Source of the DNA: Phycisphaerales bacterium
GTDB taxonomy: Bacteria > Planctomycetota > Phycisphaerae > UBA1845 > Fen-1342
Assembly (NCBI GenBank): GCA_022839625.1
Contig: JALHJL010000014.1
Coordinates: 5,313-69,312 of the forward strand
Length of the DNA: 64,000 nt
Direction of reading: 5' to 3'
Shown here: piece by piece, positions 25,575-34,483 of the stretch
Layout of the letters: the number at the start of each line of letters is the position of its first letter
Numbering within the stretch: the first letter of the stretch is position 1
Translations under genes and position numbers: made by a program
Notes under the pieces: generated by a model
Told to the model about the DNA's origin: nothing
Seen by the model: only the letters and a program-made list of their open reading frames with translations
Databases searched by the model: none

Positions 25575-26470
25575 CCCGGCACCTGAAAGCTTTCGAGCAG
25601 AGCGTCCAGAAACCGGAAGGTCTCGCCCTTGCGTTTGACGACGAGCACCGGCATCGGCGCGTTGACCAGCACGCGCTCTGTGGTGGCCCCCAGCAGGGCG
25701 ATGGCCGGCAACGTCGCCCCCCGGCTCCCGACGACGATCGCGTCCATGTTCTTGGCCGACGCCAGATCATGGGCGGCGGCGGCGGTGTCCCGAGAACAGG
25801 TGTAGACGACTTCGAACTCCACGCCGCTCGTGTCCACGTCCGACAGGAACTGCTCGATCTTCTCGCGCTGCGCCAAGGCACGCTGCTGCGCCGCTTCTTC
25901 AAAGGTCATGCCGGTGTAGTGATAGCCGTATGACACGCAGTAGATCGACTGCACCAACACCTGCGGTTTCTCCCCGCTCGCGCGCGCCAGGCGCAGGGCC
26001 GTCTCGACGGCCATCCTGGAATGTTCGGAGCCGTCCACCAACGCCAGCAGGCGGCTCAGATGGGCGTGCGCACCTTCGGGAACGACCAGCACATCGCAGG
26101 GCGTCTTGCGGGCCAGGCGATAGAACGCCGCGCCCACACCCAGTTGATCGTGCGGCAGGCGGCGGCCCACGACGATCATGTCCAGGTCGTGGTCGCGCGC
26201 GGTGCACAGCATGGCTTGCAGGCCGGTCGCGGCCGAGACGTGGATCTCCATGCTCCGCGCCAGCTCTTCCGGAAGCACCTCCAGGAGCAACGCGCGGAGC
26301 TTCTCAGGTTCGGGGACCGGCGTCTCGGCCGGGTCCTCGATCCCGCGCACGTGCAGGCAGTGGATCGACTCGGGGCTCTCCAGCTTGGCCAGTAATCCGG
26401 CAAATGCCAGCGCTTCCTTGTCGCCGGGTTCGTCGTTCAGGTACACGCCGAGTCTTCGCAGGCTCTTCAT
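25571..26470 (-). CDS. Tandem universal stress protein (two Usp domains)
   Basis: A 299-residue cytoplasmic protein of two fused UspA domains (about 1-140 and 145-290), each ending with a V-L-V-V strand (CDVLVVPE; MPVLVVKRK). The second domain keeps the nucleotide loop pattern G-2x-G-9x-G as GSRGATLPAIALLGAT; the first has GRRLPHDQLG and is degenerate. The start at 26470 has GAGG upstream. It is the first gene of a two-gene unit with the GT-C-like protein and is divergent from the P-type ATPase. Confidence 0.88.
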   Translation of the reverse strand: MKSLRRLGVYLNDEPGDKEALAFAGLLAKLESPESIHCLHVRGIEDPAETPVPEPEKLRALLLEVLPEELARSMEIHVSAATGLQAMLCTARDHDLDMIVVGRRLPHDQLGVGAAFYRLARKTPCDVLVVPEGAHAHLSRLLALVDGSEHSRMAVETALRLARASGEKPQVLVQSIYCVSYGYHYTGMTFEEAAQQRALAQREKIEQFLSDVDTSGVEFEVVYTCSRDTAAAAHDLASAKNMDAIVVGSRGATLPAIALLGATTERVLVNAPMPVLVVKRKGETFRFLDALLESFQVPG

Positions 26471-26812
26471 GCTGAGCACCTCGTCGCTCGCGGTGTGGCG
26501 GAGTGACTTCCTCGAGCCCTGTCGTCCCCCGCAGTATACGCCGCGCGATCCGGCGGTCAAAACATACGATCCTGTCCCACGGGCGCGATGGCCGCCACGC
26601 GCGTTCCGTGCGCCTTTTCCATGACGGGCCGGCCCTCTGCGTGCGGGCCTCGGCCGCTACGGCCTGGTTGACACCCGCCCCCATCCAGCCATAATGGTGC
26701 AAAATCTGCAGCGGGCGACACACCTCGGCGTCTGGCGCGCGTAGGGAATCCGCTGCAGTAGAATCGCTTCTCTTCGAGAACTTGGTCCCCCCGCCACGGA
26801 GGCGCTGTACAA
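26471..26812. other. Divergent intergenic region, USP gene / P-type ATPase
   Basis: A 342-base region containing a near-consensus plus-strand promoter (26668-26695) and a roughly 110-base leader before the ATPase ATG. No small gene or structured RNA was recognised in the rest. Confidence 0.5.
26668..26695 (+). promoter_or_regulatory. Sigma-70-like promoter for the P-type ATPase
   Basis: A perfect TTGACA (26668-26673) and CATAAT (26690-26695; 5 of 6 to consensus) are separated by 16 bases. This is the strongest promoter match in the window. It implies a leader of about 110 bases. Confidence 0.6.
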
Positions 26813-29524
26813 ATGAGGGCGCACGCACCTTCACCACAGGCGGAATCTCCCTGGCATGCCCTACCGTTGCCGGAGGTGCTCGCCCAGCTTGAAGCCGCGG
26901 AAGGCGGTCTCAGCGAGAGCGAGGCCAAGAAGCGGCTTGAAAAGTTCGGTCCGAATGAACTCCCGCACGAGCCGCCGCCCACCTGGTGGGAGATCGTGCT
27001 GCGGCAGTTCAAGAGCCCCCTCATCTACATTTTGGGTGTCGCCGCGGTTGTCTGCATCGGCATCGGCGAGTTCTCGGATGCCGGCTTCATCGCGGCCGTG
27101 CTGGTGCTGAACGCAGCGATCGGGGGGTATCAGGAATGGCGCGCCGAGCGCAGCAGCCGCGCGTTGCAGAAGCTGCTGCGGATCCGCGCCGCGGTCTTGC
27201 GCGACGGCGAGACTCGGGAGATCGACGCCGAGGGCCTTGTCCCCGGCGACGTCGTGTGGATGGAGTCGGGCAACCGGGTGCCGAGCGACGTTCGCCTGCT
27301 CAGCTCTCAGGGCCTGGAGATCGATGAGTCGCTCCTGACGGGCGAGTCGCTGCCTGTGCAGAAGGACGCGGGTTGGTCGGGGGAAGCGAACACGCCGATG
27401 GGGGATCGCCTCAATATGGCCTTCGCCGGGGCCACCGTGATCCGGGGGCGCGGCCGGGCGGTCGTTGTCGGCACGGGCACGCACACCGCCGTCGGTCAGC
27501 TTGCGCTCGACGTCATGGGCGCGACCGGCGGCAAGCCGCCACTCATCGTGCGGATGGAGCATTTTACGCACGTCATCGCGATCGGCATCCTGGCGGCGGC
27601 CGTGATTGTCGGAGCATTGGGGATCTTCGTCCGCGGATACGGGCTGGCGGATATGTTCATGTTCTCCGTCGCGCTCGCGGTCTCGGCAATCCCCGAAGGG
27701 TTGCCGGTCGCCATGACGGTGGCCTTGGCGGTCGCGACCACGCGCATGGCGCGCCGCGGGGTGGTCGTCCGGCGGCTGGCGGCCGTCGAGGGGCTGGGCA
27801 GTTGCACGATGATTGCCAGCGACAAGACGGGCACGCTGACCTGTAACGAGCTCACGGTGCGCGAGGTGCGCCTCGCGGAGGATCGCGTCTTCGAGGTCAC
27901 CGGAGAGGGGTTCACCCCGACCGGCGAGGTACGCTCAAACGGCCAGCCGGTGACCGTCGGCGCCGACGATCCGCTTCGGGCGCTGGGGCTGGCCGGCGCA
28001 TTGTGCAACGAAGCCGACCTTCATCAGCGCGACGGAGCGTGGATCTGGCGCGGCGACCCGACCGATCTCGCCTTGCTCACGCTGGCGCATAAGGTGGGCT
28101 GCAACCCGGGCCAGGCACTCCGCACACTTCCGAGAGTGGCAGACATCCCCTTCGAGTCGGAGCGGCAATTCGCGGCCTCGTATCATCGGGACGGCGAGCG
28201 GACGCGCGTGTTTGCCAAGGGCGCTCCCGAACGCGTCCTCGGCATGTGCAAGTGGAACGGCGATGCTGACCGGCGCGGGGCGCTCGCGGGGATGGCCGAG
28301 AGCATGGCGTGCCGGGGCTACCGCGTGCTGGCGCTGGCGGAGGGTGTGGCGGACGCCTCGTTCGACCCGGCACGCCCGCCGGAGGAGCCGAGCGGCTTGC
28401 GCTGCCTGGGCCTGGTGGGCATGATCGACCCCCTGCGGCCTGGCGTGCGCGAGGCCGTGGCACACTGCCACAGCGCGGGGATCGAGGTCCGCATGATTAC
28501 TGGGGACCACCCGGTGACCGCGCTGGCGATCGCCCGCGATCTGGGCATGGCGGACGACCCGCAGCAGGTCGTTTCCGGCGCAGACATGATGGACGCGCCG
28601 CCCGCGAAGCTGGCGGAGCTCGTCCAGCACACGCGCGTGTTCGCGCGCGTCGCGCCCCGGCAGAAGCTGGAGCTGGTCGAGGCCGCCCAGGTGGCCGGTC
28701 ACTACGTGGCGGTCACGGGCGACGGCGTGAACGACGCGCCGGCACTTCGCAAAGCCAACATCGGCGTCGCGATGGGCAAAGCCGGGACGGACGTGGCCCG
28801 CGAGGCGGCCGAGCTCGTCATCACCGACGACAACTTCGCGACGATCGTGGCCGGCGTGGAAGAGGGCCGGATCGCTTACGACAACGTGCGGAAAGTGATC
28901 TACCTGCTGATCTCGACGGGCGTGGCGGAGGTCCTGCTGCTGGGGGCGGCGCTGCTGGCAGGCATGCCCCTGCCCTTGCTGCCGGTGCAGATCCTGTGGC
29001 TTAACCTCGTGACGAACGGCATTCAGGACGTGGCGCTGGCATTTGAGCCCGGCGAGGGCGACTCCCTGCGCCGCCGGCCGCGCCCCCCGCGCGAACCCAT
29101 TTTCAACCGCCTCATGTTGGAGCGCACCATCGTGGGGGCGGTGGTGATGGCCTCGCTGGCGTTCCTGTTGTTCTGGTACCTGACCGAAGTGGCCGGGATG
29201 GAGGAGTACTCGGCCCGCAACCTGCTGCTGATGCTCATGGTGCTGCTGGAGAACGTCCACGTGGCCAACTGCCGGTCGGAAACGAAGTCCGCGTTCCGCA
29301 TGTCGCCGCTGAGCAACCCGATCCTGCTGGGCGGAGTCGTGCTGGCCCAACTGCTGCACATCGGCTGCCTGTACCTGCCGCTGGGGCAGAAGCTGTTGCA
29401 CACCGAGCCGATCGCGCTTGGCCAGTGGTTCGTGCTGCTTGGCCTCTCCGTCACGCTGCTGGCGGCCATGGAACTGCACAAGGCGTCCTGGTACTGGAGG
29501 GGCCGCGTGCCGCGGCGTGCATAA
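26813..29524 (+). CDS. P2-type cation-transporting ATPase
   Basis: A 903-residue P-type ATPase of the SERCA/PMR1-like class. In order it has an N-terminal cation-ATPase domain (PLPEVLAQLEAAEGGLSESE), the actuator loop LLTGESLPVQ (about 175), the M4 motif PEGLP, the phosphorylation site SDKTGTLT (D near 337), the nucleotide-binding domain with KGAPERVL, MITGDHPVTA and the hinge TGDGVNDAP. M6 reads WLNLVTNGIQDVALAFEP: Asn replaces the Asp of the calcium-pump NLVTD motif, so the ion may be Mn2+, another divalent ion or a monovalent one rather than Ca2+. GGAGG lies 11 bases before the ATG. It is an inner-membrane protein. Confidence 0.93.
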   Translation: MRAHAPSPQAESPWHALPLPEVLAQLEAAEGGLSESEAKKRLEKFGPNELPHEPPPTWWEIVLRQFKSPLIYILGVAAVVCIGIGEFSDAGFIAAVLVLNAAIGGYQEWRAERSSRALQKLLRIRAAVLRDGETREIDAEGLVPGDVVWMESGNRVPSDVRLLSSQGLEIDESLLTGESLPVQKDAGWSGEANTPMGDRLNMAFAGATVIRGRGRAVVVGTGTHTAVGQLALDVMGATGGKPPLIVRMEHFTHVIAIGILAAAVIVGALGIFVRGYGLADMFMFSVALAVSAIPEGLPVAMTVALAVATTRMARRGVVVRRLAAVEGLGSCTMIASDKTGTLTCNELTVREVRLAEDRVFEVTGEGFTPTGEVRSNGQPVTVGADDPLRALGLAGALCNEADLHQRDGAWIWRGDPTDLALLTLAHKVGCNPGQALRTLPRVADIPFESERQFAASYHRDGERTRVFAKGAPERVLGMCKWNGDADRRGALAGMAESMACRGYRVLALAEGVADASFDPARPPEEPSGLRCLGLVGMIDPLRPGVREAVAHCHSAGIEVRMITGDHPVTALAIARDLGMADDPQQVVSGADMMDAPPAKLAELVQHTRVFARVAPRQKLELVEAAQVAGHYVAVTGDGVNDAPALRKANIGVAMGKAGTDVAREAAELVITDDNFATIVAGVEEGRIAYDNVRKVIYLLISTGVAEVLLLGAALLAGMPLPLLPVQILWLNLVTNGIQDVALAFEPGEGDSLRRRPRPPREPIFNRLMLERTIVGAVVMASLAFLLFWYLTEVAGMEEYSARNLLLMLMVLLENVHVANCRSETKSAFRMSPLSNPILLGGVVLAQLLHIGCLYLPLGQKLLHTEPIALGQWFVLLGLSVTLLAAMELHKASWYWRGRVPRRA

Positions 29525-29548
29525 CCCCGCGTGGGGGCGCGTGGTTGC

Positions 29549-29578
29549 GGGCGCGGGAGCGGGTTTCCCTTCGCGCCC
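29549..29578 (+). terminator. Imperfect stem-loop after the P-type ATPase gene
   Basis: GGGCGCG (29549-29555) pairs with CGCGCCC (29572-29578), with an inner GGG-TTT-CCC stem. It starts 25 bases after the stop codon. There is no U-tract. Confidence 0.3.
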
Positions 29579-29660
29579 CGCGGCAGGAGTGTAGCGCCGG
29601 ACCGGAGCCCGCCCCATGCCCCGGGTCTCGCACCGTCCGAGTACAAGTCGACCGGCCGAT

Positions 29661-29700
29661 TTCATCTTCCCTTCATGCGCGCGTCGTAAGGATAGTGAGG
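29661..29700 (+). promoter_or_regulatory. Response-regulator-type direct repeat and promoter (site A)
   Basis: TTCAT at 29661-29665 and again at 29672-29676 (11-base period) is followed by AGGAT 17 bases after the start of the second half-site, then TAGTGAGG (29693-29700). The same arrangement occurs at 34332-34375. OmpR-family regulators bind direct repeats one helical turn apart just upstream of -10, and such a regulator is encoded nearby at 31918. Confidence 0.5.
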
Positions 29701-29844
29701 GTGCTGTCAAGCGGCGTCGCGCGTGCAGTAGAGAGGTTGTGAAAACGGGAGCAATGGTGCGCTGCCGCTGGCTCGGCCGTGTACCAGTGTGCGGCCCATA
29801 ACCCCCAGGGTACGCGCCGAGTCGTGGAATGCGAGGAAAACCCG

Positions 29845-31653
29845 ATGCGCGCATGTGCCGCAGCTTGCCTCAAGTGTCTGGCCTGTCTGTCGATCGTGCT
29901 GCTGGCGTTTGCGCCAGCCGCTCGCACCAGTGCCGAAGACCACGCCCGCCCGAGCCTGCGCGCGCCGGCCGGTGGGGTGGACGCAGCGCCGCGCGGTCTC
30001 GTTCTCAATACGAGTGCGGCGTTCGAGGGGTACACACTCTTTGCACCCCTCAACTCGACCACGACGTACCTGGTGGACCTCGAGGGACGGCTCGTTCACT
30101 CCTGGCCGAGCAAGTACGAGCCGGGCCAATCGGTACACCTGCTCGAGGACGGCAGCGTCTTGCGGGCCAGGCGCCAACCCGGGAACAGGCACTTCGGCGG
30201 CGGCGGCATCGGTGGGGGGGTGGAACAAATCGCGCTGGACGGCACCGTCGTCTGGGAATTCGTCTGCGCGGACGAGAACCGCTGCCAACATCACGACGTC
30301 AAGCCTTTGCCGAACGGCAACGTATTGCTGATTGCATGGGAGAAAAAGACCCGCGCGCAGGTGCTGGCGGCCGGCGGCGATCCGGACGTGTTCGGCGGTG
30401 AGGAGCTTTGGCCGGACTGCGTGATCGAGGTCCAACCGCAGGGTGCGTCCGGCGGCAAGGTGGTTTGGGAGTGGCACGTCTGGGACCACCTGATTCAGGA
30501 CTTCGACGAGGACAAGCCGAATTTCGGCGTCGTGGCGGAGCACCCGGAGCGGATCGACTTGAACTACCGGCGGACGGTGCCGCGCGAGACGCCTGAGGAG
30601 ATGAGGAGGTTACGCTCCCTGGGTTACGTGGGAGGCGCCGAGCCGGACGACGCGGACGATGAGGGCGGCGGACCGGCGTTTCCGGGGCTGGGGAGGCCGG
30701 GTTTTGGGTGGTCGGCTGACTGGTGTCACGCGAACTCGGTCGAATACAACGCGAAGCTCGACCAGATCGTGCTGAGCGTTCACACGTTCAACGAGATCTG
30801 GATCATCGATCACAGCACGACCACCGAAGAGGCCGCGGGGCGCCAAGGCGGACGGCATGGCAAAGGCGGGGACCTGCTCTATCGGTGGGGGAACCCGCGG
30901 GCGTACGGGGCCGGCGGGGTTGCAGACCAGACGCTCTTCGCCCAGCACGATGCGCGATGGGTTCCGGAGGGCGCGCCCGGTGCCGGAAACCTGCTGGTGT
31001 TCAACAACGGGATTGGGCGGCCGGATGGTGCGTACTCGTCCGTATTGGAGATCGCACCGCCCGTCGACTCGGCCGGCCGGTATCGCCTCGAGCCGGGAAA
31101 GGCGTTCGGGCCGTCGAAACCCGTGTGGGAGTATACCGCCGCGAACAGGATGGACTTCTTCTCCAGTCACATCTCCGGGGCGGAGCGATTGCCGAACGGG
31201 AATACGTTGATCTGCTCCGGCGAACAGGGGCGCGTGTTTGAGGTCGAGCGAACGGGGAAGGTCGTTTGGGACTACGTCAACCCGTACGTTGAGCACTCGG
31301 TGCGGCCCGAGGGATTCCCACCCCCCCATGGACCGCCTTTCCCGCCGGGCTTTCGCGGCCCGCGACCGACGGACGGAGCACGGCCCGGCGACGACCGTGC
31401 AACCAGGCAGCGGGGCCGTGACGAGGCGAGCCCGCGCGTACCGGGACCGCGCCACCCGCCGGGTCCGCCGGGTGTCGGCCCGTGGATGCTTCCGCCCGGA
31501 GGCAGGCCGCCGGGGCCACCCGGTGGCGGACCAGGCGGCGGGCTGTTTCGGGCGACGCGATTGGCATCCGACCATCCGGGTGTCCAGCAGGTGTTGAAGG
31601 CGGCCGCTGGGCAGCGCGACAGCGAGACGGCCGGCGCGCGGAGTGCGAGCTGA
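29845..31653 (+). CDS. Secreted arylsulfotransferase (ASST)-like protein
   Basis: A 602-residue exported protein. The ATG at 29845 has GAGGAAAA upstream and opens a signal peptide (CLACLSIVLLAFAPAARTSA). The body has repeating W-x-blade motifs of the arylsulfotransferase ASST propeller: GYTLFAPLNSTTTYLVDLEG, VVWEFVCADENRCQHHDVKP, LPNGNVLLIAWE, VWEWHVWDHL, GAERLPNGNTLICSGEQGRV. ASST transfers sulfate between phenolic compounds in the periplasm; HHD and the later NS..HTFNEIW region could supply catalytic histidines. An acidic insert (EPDDADDEGGG) and a C-terminal tail of about 110 residues rich in Pro, Gly and Arg are unusual for the family. It is preceded by site A and followed by a two-component system. 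Confidence 0.75.
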   Translation: MRACAAACLKCLACLSIVLLAFAPAARTSAEDHARPSLRAPAGGVDAAPRGLVLNTSAAFEGYTLFAPLNSTTTYLVDLEGRLVHSWPSKYEPGQSVHLLEDGSVLRARRQPGNRHFGGGGIGGGVEQIALDGTVVWEFVCADENRCQHHDVKPLPNGNVLLIAWEKKTRAQVLAAGGDPDVFGGEELWPDCVIEVQPQGASGGKVVWEWHVWDHLIQDFDEDKPNFGVVAEHPERIDLNYRRTVPRETPEEMRRLRSLGYVGGAEPDDADDEGGGPAFPGLGRPGFGWSADWCHANSVEYNAKLDQIVLSVHTFNEIWIIDHSTTTEEAAGRQGGRHGKGGDLLYRWGNPRAYGAGGVADQTLFAQHDARWVPEGAPGAGNLLVFNNGIGRPDGAYSSVLEIAPPVDSAGRYRLEPGKAFGPSKPVWEYTAANRMDFFSSHISGAERLPNGNTLICSGEQGRVFEVERTGKVVWDYVNPYVEHSVRPEGFPPPHGPPFPPGFRGPRPTDGARPGDDRATRQRGRDEASPRVPGPRHPPGPPGVGPWMLPPGGRPPGPPGGGPGGGLFRATRLASDHPGVQQVLKAAAGQRDSETAGARSAS

Positions 31654-31746
31654 GACCGCGCGCGACTCCGCGTCGGATGGTCGGCAGGGGGAGCGGCGGC
31701 CGGCGTTGGCATGAGGTAGACTGAGCGCTGACGGTCAGAGCACCAA

Positions 31747-31841
31747 ATCACCGTGCGCGATTCGGCGGCGCGTCGGGAGGGCGAGCCCCCTGGCGAGCCG
31801 CGGCCCGGCGGGCACCTCGCCCGCCCGCGCCGCACAGTGAT
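31747..31841. repeat. 95-base structured inverted-repeat element
   Basis: Terminal arms ATCACCGTGCG (31747-31757) and CGCACAGTGAT (31831-31841) pair over 11 positions with one mismatch. Inside them GCGCG (31768-31772) pairs with CGCGC (31826-31830), and GGGCGAG (31779-31785) with CTCGCCC (31816-31822). The result is a long imperfect hairpin between the arylsulfotransferase-like gene and the response regulator. It could be a terminator, a small structured RNA or a relic of a miniature element. Confidence 0.45.
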
Positions 31842-31917
31842 CTAGAGTGCTGTTGTTCGCCGAGCGCTTGCCACGGCGTCGCGGACGGCGTCGGATGACT
31901 TAGCGTGGATCGAAGAC

Positions 31918-32592
31918 ATGCGTGTGCTTATCGTGGAAGATCAGGAGCGGCTGCGGAACTGGCTGCTAAAAGGGCTTCGCGAAGCCGACTTCGTGGTAGA
32001 CGCGACCGGGAACGGGAAGGAGGGGCTCTGGTATGCCCTGGGCAACTCCTATGACGCGATCATCCTCGACCTGATGCTGCCGGGGATGGATGGGCTGAGC
32101 ATCCTGCGCGAGTTACGAAATGCCAAGCGCGACTCCCCGGTATTGATCCTGACGGCCAGGGACACGGTGCCGGACCGCGTCAAGGGCCTGGACGGCGGAG
32201 CGGACGATTATCTTGTCAAGCCATTTGCCTTTGAGGAGCTGCTCGCTCGTGTGCGGGCGCTCGTCCGCCGTGCATACGGGACCCGCAACCCGGTCATCGA
32301 AGTCGGCGATCTTCGGCTCGACACGGGTCAACGCCGCGTCTGGCGCCGCGGGCAGGAAGTCGAGCTGCGAGCGATGGAATACAAACTCCTGGAATACCTG
32401 GTCCGGCGAGCGGGCGACACCGTCAGCCGGACGGAGATCTGGGAACACCTGTACGACTTCGGCTCCCAGGCGGTCAGCAACGTCGTGGACGTGTACGTCG
32501 CTGCGTTGCGTCGCAAGCTTGACCTGCCCGGAGAGCAAAGTCTGATTCAGACACGTCGGGGTCTGGGCTACGTCCTGAGGTCGGGCCCATGA
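31918..32592 (+). CDS. OmpR-family DNA-binding response regulator
   Basis: A 224-residue regulator. The receiver domain (1-115) has the acidic pair after VEDQ, the phospho-acceptor Asp51 in ILDLMLPGMDG, the Thr of LILTARD and the Lys of YLVKPF. The C-terminal winged helix (about 128-222) contains LRAMEYKLLEYLVRRAG and the recognition helix with SNVVDVYVAALRRKLD, ending in TRRGLGYVL. It is a cytoplasmic activator or repressor that binds tandem half-sites. The start is the ATG at 31918, with weak ribosome-binding sequence. The stop overlaps the kinase gene start (ATGA). Candidate targets are sites A (29661) and B (34332). Confidence 0.95.
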   Translation: MRVLIVEDQERLRNWLLKGLREADFVVDATGNGKEGLWYALGNSYDAIILDLMLPGMDGLSILRELRNAKRDSPVLILTARDTVPDRVKGLDGGADDYLVKPFAFEELLARVRALVRRAYGTRNPVIEVGDLRLDTGQRRVWRRGQEVELRAMEYKLLEYLVRRAGDTVSRTEIWEHLYDFGSQAVSNVVDVYVAALRRKLDLPGEQSLIQTRRGLGYVLRSGP

Positions 32593-34202
32593 CACGCTCG
32601 CTGCGATCGAGGCTGATCGTCGGGATGTTCCTGGGGATGGCGGTCTTGCTGGCCGCCGCGGGTACGACGATCTACACGATCCAGCGCCGTCAGCTCTACC
32701 GCGCGTTTGATGAGACCCTGCTGAACAGCGCCAACGCGCTCGTGCTGTTGCTCCACGCCAGTCCCTTCGGGAACTTGTTCGACGCAGAAGGACTGGCGCG
32801 GCTGCCGGCCGGCCAGATTCGGGAGGGTGCGCTATTTCAGCTTTGGAGTGACCAACCGATCGCCTTGCCGCCGGAGGGGGGCTGGCTGCCGGACGAGCAC
32901 CCTTCGCCTGAGCCGGGCGTCCCTGGCGCGGACTGGGGGCCGGGTCCACCGCGCGGCCCGCCGCCCCGCGAGTCAGCGGATTGGCGACGATGGCGCGAGG
33001 CCGAGGCAAACGGGGACGGCTCGTTTGTGTTCCGCTCGGACCAGTTGGGCGGCGCCGACTTGCCGCGCCTGGGTCCGCCGGGGAGTCAGCCCCGCTTCGA
33101 GCGAATCAGCCTTCCGGACGGTACGCCCGGCCGGGCGGTGGGGTTTCAGTTTCAACTGCCGACCCGCGGCCCGTGGCCGCGCCGGACGCCTCCGGCCCTG
33201 TTCACCGCGGTCGTTGCAGCCGGTACGAGCGATCTGGAGAAACAACTGCGCTTCCTGGCGGCCTTGCTCGCCGGGACGGCGCTGGCGACGATGGCGATTT
33301 CGGGCGGCGTGGCGTGGCTGGTCGTGACGCGCGGGCTGCAACCGCTCGCGGCGGTCGCGCGCGAGATTGCGGCACTGGACGAGACCGGGCTCAAGCAACG
33401 CATCGCGCATGACACGGTGCCCCGAGAAATCCAGCCGGTTGTCAAACAACTGAACGGGCTGCTCGCGCGCCTGGACCGGGCCTTCGAGCGTGAGCGGGCC
33501 CTGACCGCCGACGTCGCCCACGAATTGCGTACGCCGGTGGCGGAGGTGCGTGCCATCGCTGAAATCACGCTCGGGCGCCCGCGCGATTCGGAGGAATACC
33601 GTCACGCGCTCGGTGAGACGCTGGAGGTCGTTAAGACGCTCCAAGGGCTGATCGAGAAGCTCCTCGTGCTCGCGCGCCTCGAGGCCGGGGAGATGCCGCC
33701 AGACCTTCAGCCCGTCGCGCTTCAGCCTGCACTGGCCCAACAGTGGGCGCACGTCCGCAGCCGGGCGGAGGAGCGCGGCGTCACGTTTGAGGACCAGTGT
33801 GCGCCGGAGACGCTCATCTCGGCCGATCTGGAGCTCGTGGAGGTTGTCCTGTCCAACGTGCTGGCCAATGCCGCCGCCTACACGCCGGACGGAGGGCACA
33901 TCTCCGCGGACTGCCACAAGGTGGAAGCGCGCTGTCGGCTCCGGATCGCCAGCAGCGGCTGCGAGCTGAGCGAGAGCGAGGTCGCCCGCGTATTCGACCG
34001 TTTCTGGCGGGCGGACGCGGCGCGTGGCAGGAGCGGCCTCAACTGCGGGTTGGGGCTCACGCTGGTACGGCGTGCGATGGAAGTCATGGGCGGGTGCGCG
34101 GAGGCCCGCGTGGACGAGGACCGCCGGTTCGTTCTTGTCCTGGAGTTCGCGGCTGTGGACGAGCGCGAACCGGACGATCCGGAGGACGAGGCGCGTGACT
34201 GA
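32589..34202 (+). CDS. Sensor histidine kinase partner of the OmpR-type regulator
   Basis: A 537-residue membrane kinase. Topology: cytoplasmic start, helix 1 (about 10-30), a periplasmic sensor region of about 190 residues, helix 2 (about 218-242, LLAGTALATMAISGGVAWLVV), HAMP, a DHp domain with the H-box ADVAHELRTPVAEVR (His near 310), and an HATPase domain with N-box NVLANAAAYTPDGG. The late G-box is GLNCGLGLTLVRRAMEVMGG. The sensor region is odd: it is rich in Pro, Gly and Trp (GPGPPRGPPPRES and similar), like the tail of the nearby arylsulfotransferase-like protein. It belongs to the QseC/CusS type by domain order. Confidence 0.93.
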   Translation: MTRSLRSRLIVGMFLGMAVLLAAAGTTIYTIQRRQLYRAFDETLLNSANALVLLLHASPFGNLFDAEGLARLPAGQIREGALFQLWSDQPIALPPEGGWLPDEHPSPEPGVPGADWGPGPPRGPPPRESADWRRWREAEANGDGSFVFRSDQLGGADLPRLGPPGSQPRFERISLPDGTPGRAVGFQFQLPTRGPWPRRTPPALFTAVVAAGTSDLEKQLRFLAALLAGTALATMAISGGVAWLVVTRGLQPLAAVAREIAALDETGLKQRIAHDTVPREIQPVVKQLNGLLARLDRAFERERALTADVAHELRTPVAEVRAIAEITLGRPRDSEEYRHALGETLEVVKTLQGLIEKLLVLARLEAGEMPPDLQPVALQPALAQQWAHVRSRAEERGVTFEDQCAPETLISADLELVEVVLSNVLANAAAYTPDGGHISADCHKVEARCRLRIASSGCELSESEVARVFDRFWRADAARGRSGLNCGLGLTLVRRAMEVMGGCAEARVDEDRRFVLVLEFAAVDEREPDDPEDEARD

Positions 34203-34331
34203 GTTGCAGGCGCGGAGTGGGGTTACGACCGGCCGCCTCCGCGGGGGATTTGCAAGCCCAGGCCCGGGGGTGGGCTGCGAGCGCGAGGTCGTTGCGGCTG
34301 GGCTTTGGTCCGATAACGCAAAGGCCCGTAT

Positions 34332-34375
34332 TTCATCTCTATTTCATACTCCGCTCACCAGGATTTATAGTGAGG
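34332..34375 (+). promoter_or_regulatory. Response-regulator-type direct repeat and promoter (site B)
   Basis: TTCAT at 34332-34336 and 34343-34347 (11-base period), AGGAT 17 bases after the start of the second half-site, then TATAGT (34366-34371) inside TTATAGTGAGG. The half-sites and AGGAT are spaced exactly as in site A; TAGTGAGG is 4 bases further on. The PEP-CTERM gene starts 109 bases downstream. Confidence 0.5.
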
Positions 34376-34483
34376 CAGTGGGTTTGGCGGTTGCCGCGGA
34401 CAAGTTGATCGTGCGCTCGAGCGAACGGGGAGCTGCGTGGCTCTGTCCCCGAGCCCGGAGGTGTGCAAACCAGGAGGAAGGTC

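Larger units (their letters stand above)
29525..29844. other. Intergenic region before the arylsulfotransferase-like gene
   Basis: A 320-base region with a terminator-like stem after the ATPase gene (29549-29578) and a two-half-site promoter motif (29661-29700). A GTAG-headed stretch at 29591 resembles a decayed REP element but is not palindromic. No gene was found. Confidence 0.5.

Noticed and set aside
29591..29616. A fifth GTAG-headed REP near the RAYT family consensus
   Set aside because: It shares GTAGCG and a reversed GGAGCCCG with the REPs, but the arms do not pair. It is at best a decayed copy.
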